Source: Gracilimonas sp. (GTDB lineage Bacteria; Bacteroidota; Rhodothermia; Balneolales; Balneolaceae). Taken from it: 64,000 nt of DNA. Where the stretch lies: NCBI RefSeq assembly GCF_017641085.1, contig NZ_JAEPPI010000001.1:1302001-1366000 (forward strand), read 5' to 3'. Shown in pieces: positions 28,800 to 37,050 of this stretch. The number at the start of each line of letters is the position of its first letter. Position 1 is the first letter of the stretch. The position numbers and the translations under genes were made by a program. Under the pieces are notes generated by a model. That model was not told where the DNA came from and did not search any database. It was given only the letters and a program-made list of their open reading frames with translations.

Positions 28800-30008
28800 A
28801 TGAAAAAGCGAATTATTATAGTAGGGTCAGGATTTGCAGGCTATACCACGGCGGTTCAGTTGGCAAAGGCTACAAAATCCAGATATGATATCAGTGTGAT
28901 TGACAAAAAACCCGAGTTTGTATTTACCCCCTCTCTGGTCTGGTTCCCCTTTGGGAAAAAGAAAATAGAGAACAGCTCTTTTGACACCCGGCCCATATAT
29001 GAAAAATTAGGGGTTACCTTTATCGAAAGTATAGTTTATGGGTTTGATTTAGAGGATCAGCTAATATACACCCCTGATCGAGATATTGAGTATGATTATC
29101 TTGTGATAGCAACAGGTAGCACCCCGAAATTTGCAAGTATTAAGGGATTGTATCCCAACATACACACATGGTCCGTATTCAGTGGTTTCGAACATGCCCA
29201 AATTACTAAAAAGGCCTGGAAAGAGTACTTGAAAAAACCAGGCCCCCTGGTGGTAGGTACTTCGCAATGGGGCGGTTATTCTTATGTAGCCTACGAGTTT
29301 TTATTTAATGCACTATACCAATTGCACAAAGCAGATTTACTGGACAACGTACCTATCCATTTCATCACTTCAGAGCCTTTCCTTGGCCATTTTGGAATTG
29401 GCGGACTCGGTGAAGACTCCGACAAAGCAATGGAGCTTTTTAAAAGCTTTAATATCAAAGTTCATCTGAATGCTGAAATTCATGAGGTGAAATCAAATGA
29501 AGTAATTCTGGAAGGCGGAACCGTTCTACCTTCTTCATTTACCATGATCATCCCTCCCTTTAACGGTATAGATGCAGTTAAAACTACTCGAAAATTTGGC
29601 AATGAAAACGGTCTGATTCGTGTAACTGATCAATTTTATCATCCTAACCATCCAAATGTATTCGTTGCCGGAGGCGCCATTTCTGTAGTACAAAAAGCAG
29701 ACAGTAAAGTTGGGATTGCCATGCCATGTACTCACTCATTCTCTGAAATGACCGCAAAAGCCATAGCTCAGAATATTACAGCTGAGATCGAAGGGGGAAT
29801 TCATGCGGCCAGCACCACCGAAGAACTATACAGTTTTATCCGTAAAGATCTTCAGTATTTGGGTAATATCATGTTCAGGGAGTACTCTAATGTAACCGAA
29901 GCTCTGAACTTCATAGCAAAAGGGTCTCAGGATAAATGGGCAAACCACTCCCTGAAAGACTATATCGAGTCAGCCTATTCGGAGAATTTCATGAACATTA
30001 AATATTAG
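28800..30008 (+). CDS. NAD(P)/FAD-dependent oxidoreductase, sulfide:quinone oxidoreductase-like
   Basis: A 402-residue two-dinucleotide-binding flavoprotein. The FAD motif is I-I-I-V-G-S-G-F-A-G near residues 5-14, then V-F-T-P-S-L-V-W-F-P-F-G, which resembles the SQR family F-x-P-x-L segment, and the T-G-S-T-P motif near the middle. The C-terminal M-P-C-T-H-S-F lies where SQRs bind quinone. Only one cysteine exists in the whole protein, so the redox-active Cys pair of true SQR is missing; the region that normally has Cys reads G-T-S-Q-W-G-G. It may oxidise something else or have lost that role. It stands alone, with G-G-G-G-A-G before the ATG as a good ribosome site. Confidence 0.72.
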   Translation: MKKRIIIVGSGFAGYTTAVQLAKATKSRYDISVIDKKPEFVFTPSLVWFPFGKKKIENSSFDTRPIYEKLGVTFIESIVYGFDLEDQLIYTPDRDIEYDYLVIATGSTPKFASIKGLYPNIHTWSVFSGFEHAQITKKAWKEYLKKPGPLVVGTSQWGGYSYVAYEFLFNALYQLHKADLLDNVPIHFITSEPFLGHFGIGGLGEDSDKAMELFKSFNIKVHLNAEIHEVKSNEVILEGGTVLPSSFTMIIPPFNGIDAVKTTRKFGNENGLIRVTDQFYHPNHPNVFVAGGAISVVQKADSKVGIAMPCTHSFSEMTAKAIAQNITAEIEGGIHAASTTEELYSFIRKDLQYLGNIMFREYSNVTEALNFIAKGSQDKWANHSLKDYIESAYSENFMNIKY

Positions 30009-30092
30009 AGTAAGATCGCGCTACAGAATTTGTCTTGAAGGTTTCTGAAAAACACATCTTGTTAATCCCTTTTCCTTCCTTATTTTTGTCGC

Positions 30093-30998
30093 ATGCAAAA
30101 AGGAAGAGTCATACAATCTACCGGTAGCTGGTATCATGTTGATACCGGGGATGAAATTATAAAATCGCGTCTGCCGGGTCGCTTTCGGTTGAATGAGAAA
30201 GAAGTCACCAACCCCATAGCTGTTGGCGACTGGGTAGAATTTGAGCTCAATGACGATGGAACCGGTAATATTGATAAGATCCATGACCGGGAGAACTATA
30301 TCACCCGGCAGGCTACCCACGGTAAGAGAGGTGAACAGATACTGGTTGCCAACCTTGACCAGGCTTGTGTGGTTCAATCCATAAAAAAACCAAAGGTAAA
30401 GGAAGGATTTATCGACCGGTTTTTAGTGACCTGTGAAGCCTATGAAGTGAAGCCGGTTATCATTCTGAATAAAATTGACCTGGCTAAAAGTGGCGGACTC
30501 GAATTTGCTGAAGAACTCTCAGAATTATATACCGGGCTGGGTTATACTTTTTTAATCACCAGTATTGATAACTCCGATTCACTGCAAAAGCTGAAAGAGC
30601 AACTCAAAGATAAAACATCCGCTTTTATTGGCCCCTCCGGAGTGGGTAAAACCAGCTTAGTGAATGCTATTGATCCTTCTTATGACCTTAAAGTGAAAGA
30701 AGTGTCCGACTTTTCTAACAAAGGAAAACACACCACAACCTATGCTCAATTGATTCCACTCAGTTTTGGTGGATACCTGGCAGACACGCCGGGAATCCGG
30801 GAATTCGGGCTCGTTAATATTGAACCATGGGAATTGTCTCTATTTTTCCCTGAGATGCTGGAACCCAGAAAGGAATGCCAGTTTAATAATTGCACGCACG
30901 CTCATGAACCGAAATGCGGTGTAGCAAAGGCTTTTGAAGACGGTGAAATTGCTGTCAGCCGGTACAATTCATACCTGAATATGCTTGATTCCCTATAA
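30093..30998 (+). CDS. rsgA: Ribosome small subunit biogenesis GTPase
   Basis: A 301-residue circularly permuted GTPase. The N-terminal OB fold (about 1-70) is followed by the permuted G domain: G4 N-K-I-D at 126-129 precedes G1 G-P-S-G-V-G-K-T at 180-187 and G3 D-T-P-G at about 231-234. The C-terminal zinc domain has Cys262, Cys267, His269 and Cys275. It tests the maturation of the 30S subunit in the cytosol. The ATG at 30093 is 84 bp downstream of the SQR-like gene stop, so it may have its own promoter. Confidence 0.96.
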   Translation: MQKGRVIQSTGSWYHVDTGDEIIKSRLPGRFRLNEKEVTNPIAVGDWVEFELNDDGTGNIDKIHDRENYITRQATHGKRGEQILVANLDQACVVQSIKKPKVKEGFIDRFLVTCEAYEVKPVIILNKIDLAKSGGLEFAEELSELYTGLGYTFLITSIDNSDSLQKLKEQLKDKTSAFIGPSGVGKTSLVNAIDPSYDLKVKEVSDFSNKGKHTTTYAQLIPLSFGGYLADTPGIREFGLVNIEPWELSLFFPEMLEPRKECQFNNCTHAHEPKCGVAKAFEDGEIAVSRYNSYLNMLDSL

Positions 30999-31093
30999 AA
31001 GCGATATTTTCCAAACCCCGGATACAGGTATTCCCTCTCTGCAAAATTATATAGATATTAGGACATAACACTCAACAAATATCAGGAGTACGA

Positions 31094-32215
31094 ATGTTTA
31101 ATAAATTCAAAAAAATAACGAAAGGCTTATGTGCCCTATCTGTCATAAGCCTCGCTACAGTCGGGAATGCACATGCACAACTCGGGGATGCCGGAGCAAT
31201 TCTAAGAGCAGGTGCTGAAGATGCGAATACATTGATGGAAAGCTATCTGGCACCTTACACCAAAGGTTTTGGAGCCGGACTGAATACAGGGTGGTTCAAT
31301 ACCGCTAAAGCTCATCCAACCCTTGGCTTTGATATAAGCCTGAATGTATCGGCTGCCGTTATTCCGGGGTCTGATCAAATTTTTGATGTCAGCCAGCTTG
31401 CTCTTCAGCAGTTAGAAGTGGTTTCAGGTGGTTCTGAAACGCCTACGGTTGCCGGAGACAAAAGCACCAATACCGAAGTAGGTATCTTTGCCACTAATCC
31501 TCAAAATGGAAACAGAGAAGAAGTGGCTCGTTTTGGGCTTCCTGGCGGATCAGGATTTCCATATGCACCTGCTCCTATGATTCAGGCAAGCCTTGGTATT
31601 GTTAAAGATACCGACATAAGTCTGCGTTATATCCCGGAATTCACAGCCCCTGTAGTTGATGCCGGCGTTGGGTTATTCGGAGTCGGTGTAAAGCATGGTA
31701 TCAATCAGTGGTTACCAGGCGGAAAATTATTACCGGTCGATCTTTCTGTTCAAATTGGGTATAACAAGTTTAATGCGAACGCAAACTTTAATGTAGATCC
31801 GGAAGAAGGTTCTGACATTTACAACCCTTACAACGCATCTCAGTGGGACGGCCAGGGAATTGACTTAGAAACCACAGCCACCACCTATAATGCCATTGTA
31901 GGTAAAACAGTGCCATTCGTTTCTGTTTATGGCGGGATTGGTTTCGAAACTTCGAAAACTTCTCTTAAAACACCCGGTGCCTACCCTGTTACCTCTTTCA
32001 ACCCGAATTACAATCCGAACTCTACTGATCCGGAGACTCGGGAAAAGAGAATTGAATCTGTGGAAGGTCCCATCGACCTGGAGATTAAGGATAATAACTC
32101 CATGCGTGCTTTTGCCGGTTTGAGATTCAGCCTTGCAGTATTCAGAATTTCAGCCAGCTACACCATCTCCAACTACTCTACATTTAACGTAGGTGTTGGT
32201 TTTGGTTTAAGATAA
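31094..32215 (+). CDS. DUF6588-like outer membrane protein
   Basis: A 373-residue protein with a signal peptide (about 1-28, ending N-A-H-A-Q). The mature part begins L-G-D-A-G-A-I-L-R-A-G-A-E-D-A-N, then T-L-M-E-S-Y-L-A-P-Y-T-K-G-F-G-A-G-L-N, a pattern I associate with DUF6588 proteins of Balneolales. Many alternating strand-like segments and an end G-F-G-L-R suggest a beta-barrel. Function is unknown. It has an A-G-G-A-G ribosome site and is followed by a strong terminator, a monocistronic layout. Confidence 0.65.
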   Translation: MFNKFKKITKGLCALSVISLATVGNAHAQLGDAGAILRAGAEDANTLMESYLAPYTKGFGAGLNTGWFNTAKAHPTLGFDISLNVSAAVIPGSDQIFDVSQLALQQLEVVSGGSETPTVAGDKSTNTEVGIFATNPQNGNREEVARFGLPGGSGFPYAPAPMIQASLGIVKDTDISLRYIPEFTAPVVDAGVGLFGVGVKHGINQWLPGGKLLPVDLSVQIGYNKFNANANFNVDPEEGSDIYNPYNASQWDGQGIDLETTATTYNAIVGKTVPFVSVYGGIGFETSKTSLKTPGAYPVTSFNPNYNPNSTDPETREKRIESVEGPIDLEIKDNNSMRAFAGLRFSLAVFRISASYTISNYSTFNVGVGFGLR

Positions 32216-32241
32216 TCCGGAATCATTTTTTCTGATTAAAC

Positions 32242-32272
32242 AAAAAAGGCGCTCACTTGAGCGCCTTTTTTT
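32242..32272. terminator. Bidirectional intrinsic terminator between DUF6588 and the ABC ATPase
   Basis: Perfect 13-bp arms AAAAAAGGCGCTC (32242-32254) and GAGCGCCTTTTTT (32259-32271) with a 4-base loop and flanking A and T runs. It serves the plus-strand DUF6588 gene and the end of the minus-strand efflux operon (stop at 32300). Confidence 0.92.
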
Positions 32273-32299
32273 ATACAGCTATATATTCAAAATCTAAGC

Positions 32300-33022
32300 T
32301 CAGGCAAGCTGATGATCAGCAAGCAACGGACTCTCAACCTTTTCATCCGATTCAATGATTCCGTCTCGGAGCCGCACAATCCGTCGGGCGTGATCAGCAA
32401 TCTCTTGCTCGTGAGTCACCACGATAATAGTATTACCCTGTCGGTACAGCTCTTCAAACAATAACATAATTTCTTCCCCGGTTTTGGTATCCAGGTTACC
32501 GGTTGGCTCATCAGCCAGTAGAATGGACGGATTGTTTACCAGCGCACGAGCAATGGCTACACGCTGTCTTTGTCCACCGGAGAGCTCGTTAGGCTTATGG
32601 TCGATACGATCGCCAAGCCCGACCTTGGTCAATACCTCGGTAGCTCGCTGTTTACGCTCTGCCGACTTCATCCCCGCATAAATCAAAGGAAGTTCAGCGT
32701 TAGCCAGGCAGGAGGTTCGGGGCAACAGGTTAAAGGTCTGGAATACGAAACCGATTTCCCGGTTACGGACTTCAGCCAGCTCGGCATCATCCATATTCGA
32801 CACATTACTCCCGTTTAAGATATAATCTCCGGTAGTTGGAGTATCGAGGCAGCCGATCATATTCATCAGGGTCGATTTACCTGAACCGGAAGGTCCCATA
32901 ATGGCTATGTACTCATTTTCTTTCACATCAAAAGTTACACCGGCAAGGGCGTGAACTTCTGTGTTCCCCATCTGGTACACTTTGGTTAAATCGGTAATTT
33001 CAATAACTGGTTTCTTCGACAT
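32300..33022 (-). CDS. MacB/LolD-type ABC transporter ATP-binding protein
   Basis: A 240-residue nucleotide-binding protein. Walker A is G-P-S-G-S-G-K-S at 43-50, the signature L-S-G-G-Q at 147-151 and Walker [12 protein letters not shown] follows. The sequence is of the MacB/LolD subfamily. It powers the FtsX-like permeases encoded further upstream (37051-39506). It is 25 bp after the HlyD adaptor and is the last gene of the operon. Confidence 0.93.
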   Translation of the reverse strand: MSKKPVIEITDLTKVYQMGNTEVHALAGVTFDVKENEYIAIMGPSGSGKSTLMNMIGCLDTPTTGDYILNGSNVSNMDDAELAEVRNREIGFVFQTFNLLPRTSCLANAELPLIYAGMKSAERKQRATEVLTKVGLGDRIDHKPNELSGGQRQRVAIARALVNNPSILLADEPTGNLDTKTGEEIMLLFEELYRQGNTIIVVTHEQEIADHARRIVRLRDGIIESDEKVESPLLADHQLA

Positions 33023-33047
33023 GATGCGTATCCGTGCTGTAATTTAA

Positions 33048-34424
33048 TTAATTGAATGTGGCTACCTTGTTGTTTACGATTACATTATCGCCATCCTTAA
33101 GCAAATTTGAAAGTGTTCGATAGCTTCCGATTACAATTTCTTCCCCGGCATTCACACCAGAAAGAATCTGGATGTGTGTATTGTCGCTGATACCGGTCTC
33201 CACTTCTTTACGAATGGCTTTGCCGTCTTCCACAACAAACACTACCTTTCGGATATCCTCTTCCTGAATAGTCAGGTCACTGTCGTCCTGAGAACTTACC
33301 AGCATAATTTCCGCAGAATCAGATTCCGCTTTTTGAGCTTTTTCATCCTTAGCGAAATCACGCACCGTTACAGCCTGTATTGGTACCGACACAACATTAG
33401 TGGCCGTTTGTGTTTCAATATCTACGGTTGCTGACATTCCGGGGCGGAATTTAGGTACGAACATTTCTTCAGGATCTTCTGAAGCTTCGTTGCGAACCAG
33501 TTTTTCCGGGCTGCTGTCTAAATTATGAGGGGTGATGATTCGAACCTTCACCTGATAATTGGTTACCTGCTCGTTGGTCCCGCTTCCGGTAACCTGAGCT
33601 GAATTTGCAATCTCGGTAACCACACCATTAAATCGTCGCTCCGGATAAGCATCTACTTCAATTCGGGTAGTGTCAGCAAAATCCACATTCACGATATCGT
33701 TTTCGTTTACTTCAACCAGTACTTCCATTCGGTCGAGAAGGGAAACACGCATCATCTCGGTTCCGGCCATTTGGGCATTACCCAACACACGTTCGCCTTC
33801 TTCAACTCCAAGTCCGGTAACGGTTCCATCCTGAGGAGCACGAATAACGGTTTGCTCCAGTTCTTCCTGAGCCTGTCGCAACTGTGCTTCTGCACTCTGA
33901 ATTTGATACTCAGCAGCCTTCAAACTGGCTTTTTGAGATTCCCATTCCGACTTAGATTGAATGTAATCCATCTCAGAAATGAGATCTTTATCATATAATT
34001 TCTTGTCTCTTTGGTGAGCAGCCTCTGCCCTTATCAAAGATGCCTTGGTCTGCTCCAGCCTTGCTTTTTGGGTAAGCAGAGCTGCATTCAGGTTATCAAT
34101 CTGAGCTTGATAAATATCCGGTTTGATGCGAACCAGCAAATCACCTTCACGCACAAAATCGCCTTCCTTCACAGCAAGCTCGATGATCTCTCCGGATACA
34201 TCCGGGCGAATAATCACCTCGATCTCCGGCTGCACTTTACCTGACGCTGAAACCAGTTGCGTAATAGTTTTCAGCTTGGCGGTCGCAGTCTCTACTTCCT
34301 TACCGGTTTCAGAGTTTCCTATAACTCCGGTGAACCGCAGCGTTAATCCCAGTGCAATAATTACCCCGAGAACCCCGCCGATCCACATCAACAATTTCGA
34401 TGTCGAAGATTTCTTCTTAGCCAT
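33048..34424 (-). CDS. Periplasmic adaptor subunit of an efflux pump (HlyD/MacA-like)
   Basis: A 458-residue membrane fusion protein. An N-terminal membrane anchor (about 10-32) is followed by the biotinyl-lipoyl-like halves around a long alpha-helical hairpin (about 100-190, with many A, Q, E and K) and beta domains. It bridges the inner membrane ABC pump and TolC in the periplasm. It is 38 bp downstream of the TolC gene and 25 bp upstream of the ATPase gene. The longer C-terminal region, with an acidic insertion around residues 360-400, is unusual for this family. Confidence 0.9.
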   Translation of the reverse strand: MAKKKSSTSKLLMWIGGVLGVIIALGLTLRFTGVIGNSETGKEVETATAKLKTITQLVSASGKVQPEIEVIIRPDVSGEIIELAVKEGDFVREGDLLVRIKPDIYQAQIDNLNAALLTQKARLEQTKASLIRAEAAHQRDKKLYDKDLISEMDYIQSKSEWESQKASLKAAEYQIQSAEAQLRQAQEELEQTVIRAPQDGTVTGLGVEEGERVLGNAQMAGTEMMRVSLLDRMEVLVEVNENDIVNVDFADTTRIEVDAYPERRFNGVVTEIANSAQVTGSGTNEQVTNYQVKVRIITPHNLDSSPEKLVRNEASEDPEEMFVPKFRPGMSATVDIETQTATNVVSVPIQAVTVRDFAKDEKAQKAESDSAEIMLVSSQDDSDLTIQEEDIRKVVFVVEDGKAIRKEVETGISDNTHIQILSGVNAGEEIVIGSYRTLSNLLKDGDNVIVNNKVATFN

Positions 34425-34462
34425 TTCCCTATCCTATCCCTTACTTATTAAATCTATTTTGT

Positions 34463-35845
34463 TTAAAATTCTACGCTGTCGCCACTGAGTTTACCGAGGT
34501 AATAATCCAGCAGTTTTTCCTGGAAAATCAGGTTGTACATCGCTTGTGTATAATTTGACTGTGCCTCAACATAGTTGGCCTGGGCCTGACTCAATTCGAT
34601 TAGCGTGCTTGATCCTACATTGTACCGCTCCTGTTGGGTTTCAAACGCTCTCTCGCTTGCTCTTCTTGATTTTTCAGAAGCTTCCAGCTGTTTTACATAC
34701 GATGTGTAATCATTATAAGCCTGCGTTACTTCCTGAATTACCTGAAGTTTTGAATTGTCGAACGAAAGCTTGGCATTCTTTAGCTGTACTTTTGAAGATT
34801 GAATATTGTACATACGGTTCCAATTCTGAAAAATCGGAATATTAACTGACAAGCCTAATGAACGGTTAATTTGCTGATCAAAAAACTGGTCACTGAAACT
34901 AACACTTCCCTGCCCCGGCAAAGAATACTGGTCGCTGTATCGAGAAGACATTGATGCACTTGCGGATACAGAAGGATATAGACTTCCCTGAGCTATTTGA
35001 AGCTGATACTCAAGGGTTTTAATATCTGCAATCTCACTTTTCAAATCTGATCGGTTCAGGATAGCCTGGTCAATAAGCTCACTGAGGCTATAATCCTGTC
35101 CCACACTTTGCGATACTTCCATTTCTGTTTCCGGTACAACAAATTCGTAGTCGCCAAGCGGATCTATCTGAAGCTGGCGCACCAAAAAGAGTTTGCTGAA
35201 TTTCAGGCTGTTTTCCTGTTGCGTTAGGGCCAATTCATCACTTGCTACCTGTGCTTCCTGGTTATATAGATACACTGTTGGGCGTGAACCTACCTCTACT
35301 TGTGCACGAACTTGTTCAAGCTGCTGCATAGAGTTTTCAAGATTCTCTTCCGCAATTTCCAGAAGCTGAAGATCCAGCAACACCTGAAGATATCTTGTAG
35401 CTGTATTAAAAATTACTTGTTCTTTAGCTCTTTGCAGGCTTTCCTCTGATGAAACCTTTGACTGCTGGCTTGCACGAAGCGAAAGTATATTATTGAAGCC
35501 ATCAAAAATTGTTATATCTGCCCCAATTCTACCGCTTATTGATTGAGAGGTAACATCAACAAATGGATTTAAACCGGGCTCACTCAATCGGTCGGCGATG
35601 AACTGTTGACCTGTTGATCTGCCACCACTCAGGCTTGAAGAAACGGTTGGCGCAAAATCAGCATACTCACTGGTAATATTATCATTAGCGAGTTCAAGGT
35701 TATTCTTGGCCTGCTTAAGTTGGTAATTATTATCCAAGGCAATTTGAATCGCTTCCTGAAGTGTAATGGTGCGTGCTTCCTGTGCTAAAATCGGTGAGGT
35801 AAATAAAAGAAGGGCAAGCAGCGTAGATGAAAGTAGTCGTTTCAT
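34463..35845 (-). CDS. TolC-family outer membrane efflux channel
   Basis: A 460-residue protein with a signal peptide (about 1-21, ending P-I-L-A-Q). Two repeats with long coiled helices rich in Q, A, E and L, and N-Y-Q-L-K-Q-A near residue 37, match the OEP/TolC fold. It forms the trimeric outer membrane channel and periplasmic tunnel. It begins 124 bp downstream of the YtxH-like gene; a 9-bp inverted repeat lies in that gap. Its adaptor and ATPase genes follow. Confidence 0.92.
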   Translation of the reverse strand: MKRLLSSTLLALLLFTSPILAQEARTITLQEAIQIALDNNYQLKQAKNNLELANDNITSEYADFAPTVSSSLSGGRSTGQQFIADRLSEPGLNPFVDVTSQSISGRIGADITIFDGFNNILSLRASQQSKVSSEESLQRAKEQVIFNTATRYLQVLLDLQLLEIAEENLENSMQQLEQVRAQVEVGSRPTVYLYNQEAQVASDELALTQQENSLKFSKLFLVRQLQIDPLGDYEFVVPETEMEVSQSVGQDYSLSELIDQAILNRSDLKSEIADIKTLEYQLQIAQGSLYPSVSASASMSSRYSDQYSLPGQGSVSFSDQFFDQQINRSLGLSVNIPIFQNWNRMYNIQSSKVQLKNAKLSFDNSKLQVIQEVTQAYNDYTSYVKQLEASEKSRRASERAFETQQERYNVGSSTLIELSQAQANYVEAQSNYTQAMYNLIFQEKLLDYYLGKLSGDSVEF

Positions 35846-35891
35846 GATATTATTTCGTATTTGTATTAACGGGTTCGTACACGAGATTGGA

Positions 35892-35925
35892 CGAAAATAG
35901 TTACAGTTTAGTTGCCCTATTTTCG
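35892..35925. repeat. 9-bp inverted repeat upstream of the tolC-family gene
   Basis: CGAAAATAG (35892-35900) and CTATTTTCG (35917-35925) are perfect inverse copies, 16 bases apart, 47 bp before the TolC start codon. It may be an operator or weak terminator for the upstream trio; it has no long U-run, so the operator reading is preferred, without proof. Confidence 0.4.
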
Positions 35926-35968
35926 AATTTTATATCCTTTTACAGAGAAGAGCTAAATTGTTGTAAAA

Positions 35969-36352
35969 TCAATCCTCAGAATCATGCCCTTTTTCTTTCA
36001 GGGCGGCAACTTTATTGTCGATGTAATCAAGCACCAAGCTGAGACCTTTTTTAGCAAGCATTCGCTTTATCTCTTTTGAAATAGCAGAATCAGATTGACT
36101 CCGGCTACCATAAGTTTTAGATGACGATGAGGAAGAATTCTTTCGGTTTGAACCGAGTAAAAATCCAACCACTACCGAAGCACCCACAATGGGAAGCGGG
36201 TATTTTTTAATCAGGTTTTTGGGTGCTAAACCGGTTGACACTCCCTCTTTTACCTCATCTATAGATTTATCCAGTCCATTTTGGATGTTGGCTAATTCTT
36301 GCTCAAGCTCTTTTTTCTTTTTCTCAAGGTCTGATAACTTTTCTTTAGCCAT
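35969..36352 (-). CDS. YtxH-like / hypothetical membrane stress-type protein
   Basis: Read from the ATG at 36352, 127 residues; the longer frame to 36391 would start at a TTG inside the upstream gene and is rejected. The start overlaps the stop of the YqjE-like gene by 8 bp, so the two are translationally coupled. The N-terminus is a charged coil (K-E-K-L-S-D-L-E-K-K-K-K), then a single membrane segment (about 55-70, G-A-S-V-V-V-G-F-L-L-G-S), a Ser-rich linker and a basic C-terminal helix. Function is unknown; the third gene of the YqjD/YqjE-like trio. Confidence 0.7.
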   Translation of the reverse strand: MAKEKLSDLEKKKKELEQELANIQNGLDKSIDEVKEGVSTGLAPKNLIKKYPLPIVGASVVVGFLLGSNRKNSSSSSSKTYGSRSQSDSAISKEIKRMLAKKGLSLVLDYIDNKVAALKEKGHDSED

Positions 36353-36764
36353 TATTCTCAGTTTGTTTCTTTTCGTTTTCTTTGAGTGCAAGCTGTTCTT
36401 GATCTTGCTGCTGATTTGGAAGTGTATCCAGGAACTCAGCCAGTATCTGTTGCTGTATTTTTCGGGCTATTGATTTTGGCTTTGCCACCACAAAGATCAA
36501 CCCAAGCACAATAAAAGGAGAAGCAACAATGGCATAACCGGCCCATTCTTTATCAAGCAGGTCACCTAAAAAAATAGAGAGTGCCGTTAAGCCAAAAACC
36601 AGTCCTAAGCCCAAAATAGCATATCCGAATAACTGCTGTATAGACTGCCCGATCAGGTAACTGACTTTATCTCCGATGTTCAATACACTCAGCTCAATAC
36701 GGGTCTCCACATAATGCTTGAGCTCGCGGGTAATCTGTTTAATCCTGCTTCCTACATCTTCCAT
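36345..36764 (-). CDS. YqjE-like phage-holin family protein (Phage_holin_3_6)
   Basis: A 139-residue protein with an amphipathic N-terminus and two membrane helices (about 45-70 and 80-100, with G-Y-A-I-L-G-L-G-L-V-F-G and P-F-I-V-L-G-L-I-F-V-V). This matches the Phage_holin_3_6 family that includes E. coli YqjE. It is not a phage gene here; the family is commonly chromosomal and linked to envelope stress or DUF883 partners. It lies 6 bp after the DUF883-like gene and overlaps the next by 8 bp. Confidence 0.75.
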   Translation of the reverse strand: MEDVGSRIKQITRELKHYVETRIELSVLNIGDKVSYLIGQSIQQLFGYAILGLGLVFGLTALSIFLGDLLDKEWAGYAIVASPFIVLGLIFVVAKPKSIARKIQQQILAEFLDTLPNQQQDQEQLALKENEKKQTENNG

Positions 36765-36770
36765 GAGAGC

Positions 36771-36983
36771 TTAATCGTCTGAGGTGAATATTTTTGCAGC
36801 AATAAAGCCTACTGCAAGCCCTATAGCAACAGAAGCGAGTGGATTTTTCCGGATGGTATTTTCCGATCGTTCTCGGAGTTCATCCAGGCGAACCTGCAAT
36901 TCTTCATCTTCGAGAATTTCTCGGCCACGGCCAATAGCACTGTCGAGCCGTTCGTTTAAATTTTGGATGATTTCTTCGTTCAT
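36771..36983 (-). CDS. DUF883/YqjD-like membrane-anchored protein
   Basis: A 70-residue protein: an acidic N-terminal coil (N-L-N-E-R-L-D-S-A, R-G-R-E-I-L-E-D-E-E-L) followed by R-K-N-P-L-A-S-V-A-I-G-L-A-V-G-F-I-A-A, one membrane helix near the C-terminus. The R-x-N-P-x-x-x-x-x-x-A-x-G motif is typical of the ElaB/YqjD/DUF883 family, whose E. coli members bind stationary-phase ribosomes to the membrane. Family membership is inferred from size and motif. It heads the small-gene trio that sits inside the efflux gene string. Confidence 0.75.
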   Translation of the reverse strand: MNEEIIQNLNERLDSAIGRGREILEDEELQVRLDELRERSENTIRKNPLASVAIGLAVGFIAAKIFTSDD

Positions 36984-37050
36984 AATGCCCTGAGTTTTAT
37001 TTCAATATAAGAAATTGCATTGGATGCATAAATCATTCCACTACAAAAAA

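Noticed and set aside
36345..36764. Prophage remnant, suggested by the phage-holin family protein
   Set aside because: The family is common on chromosomes (YqjE type) and no endolysin, capsid, tail or integrase gene is near.
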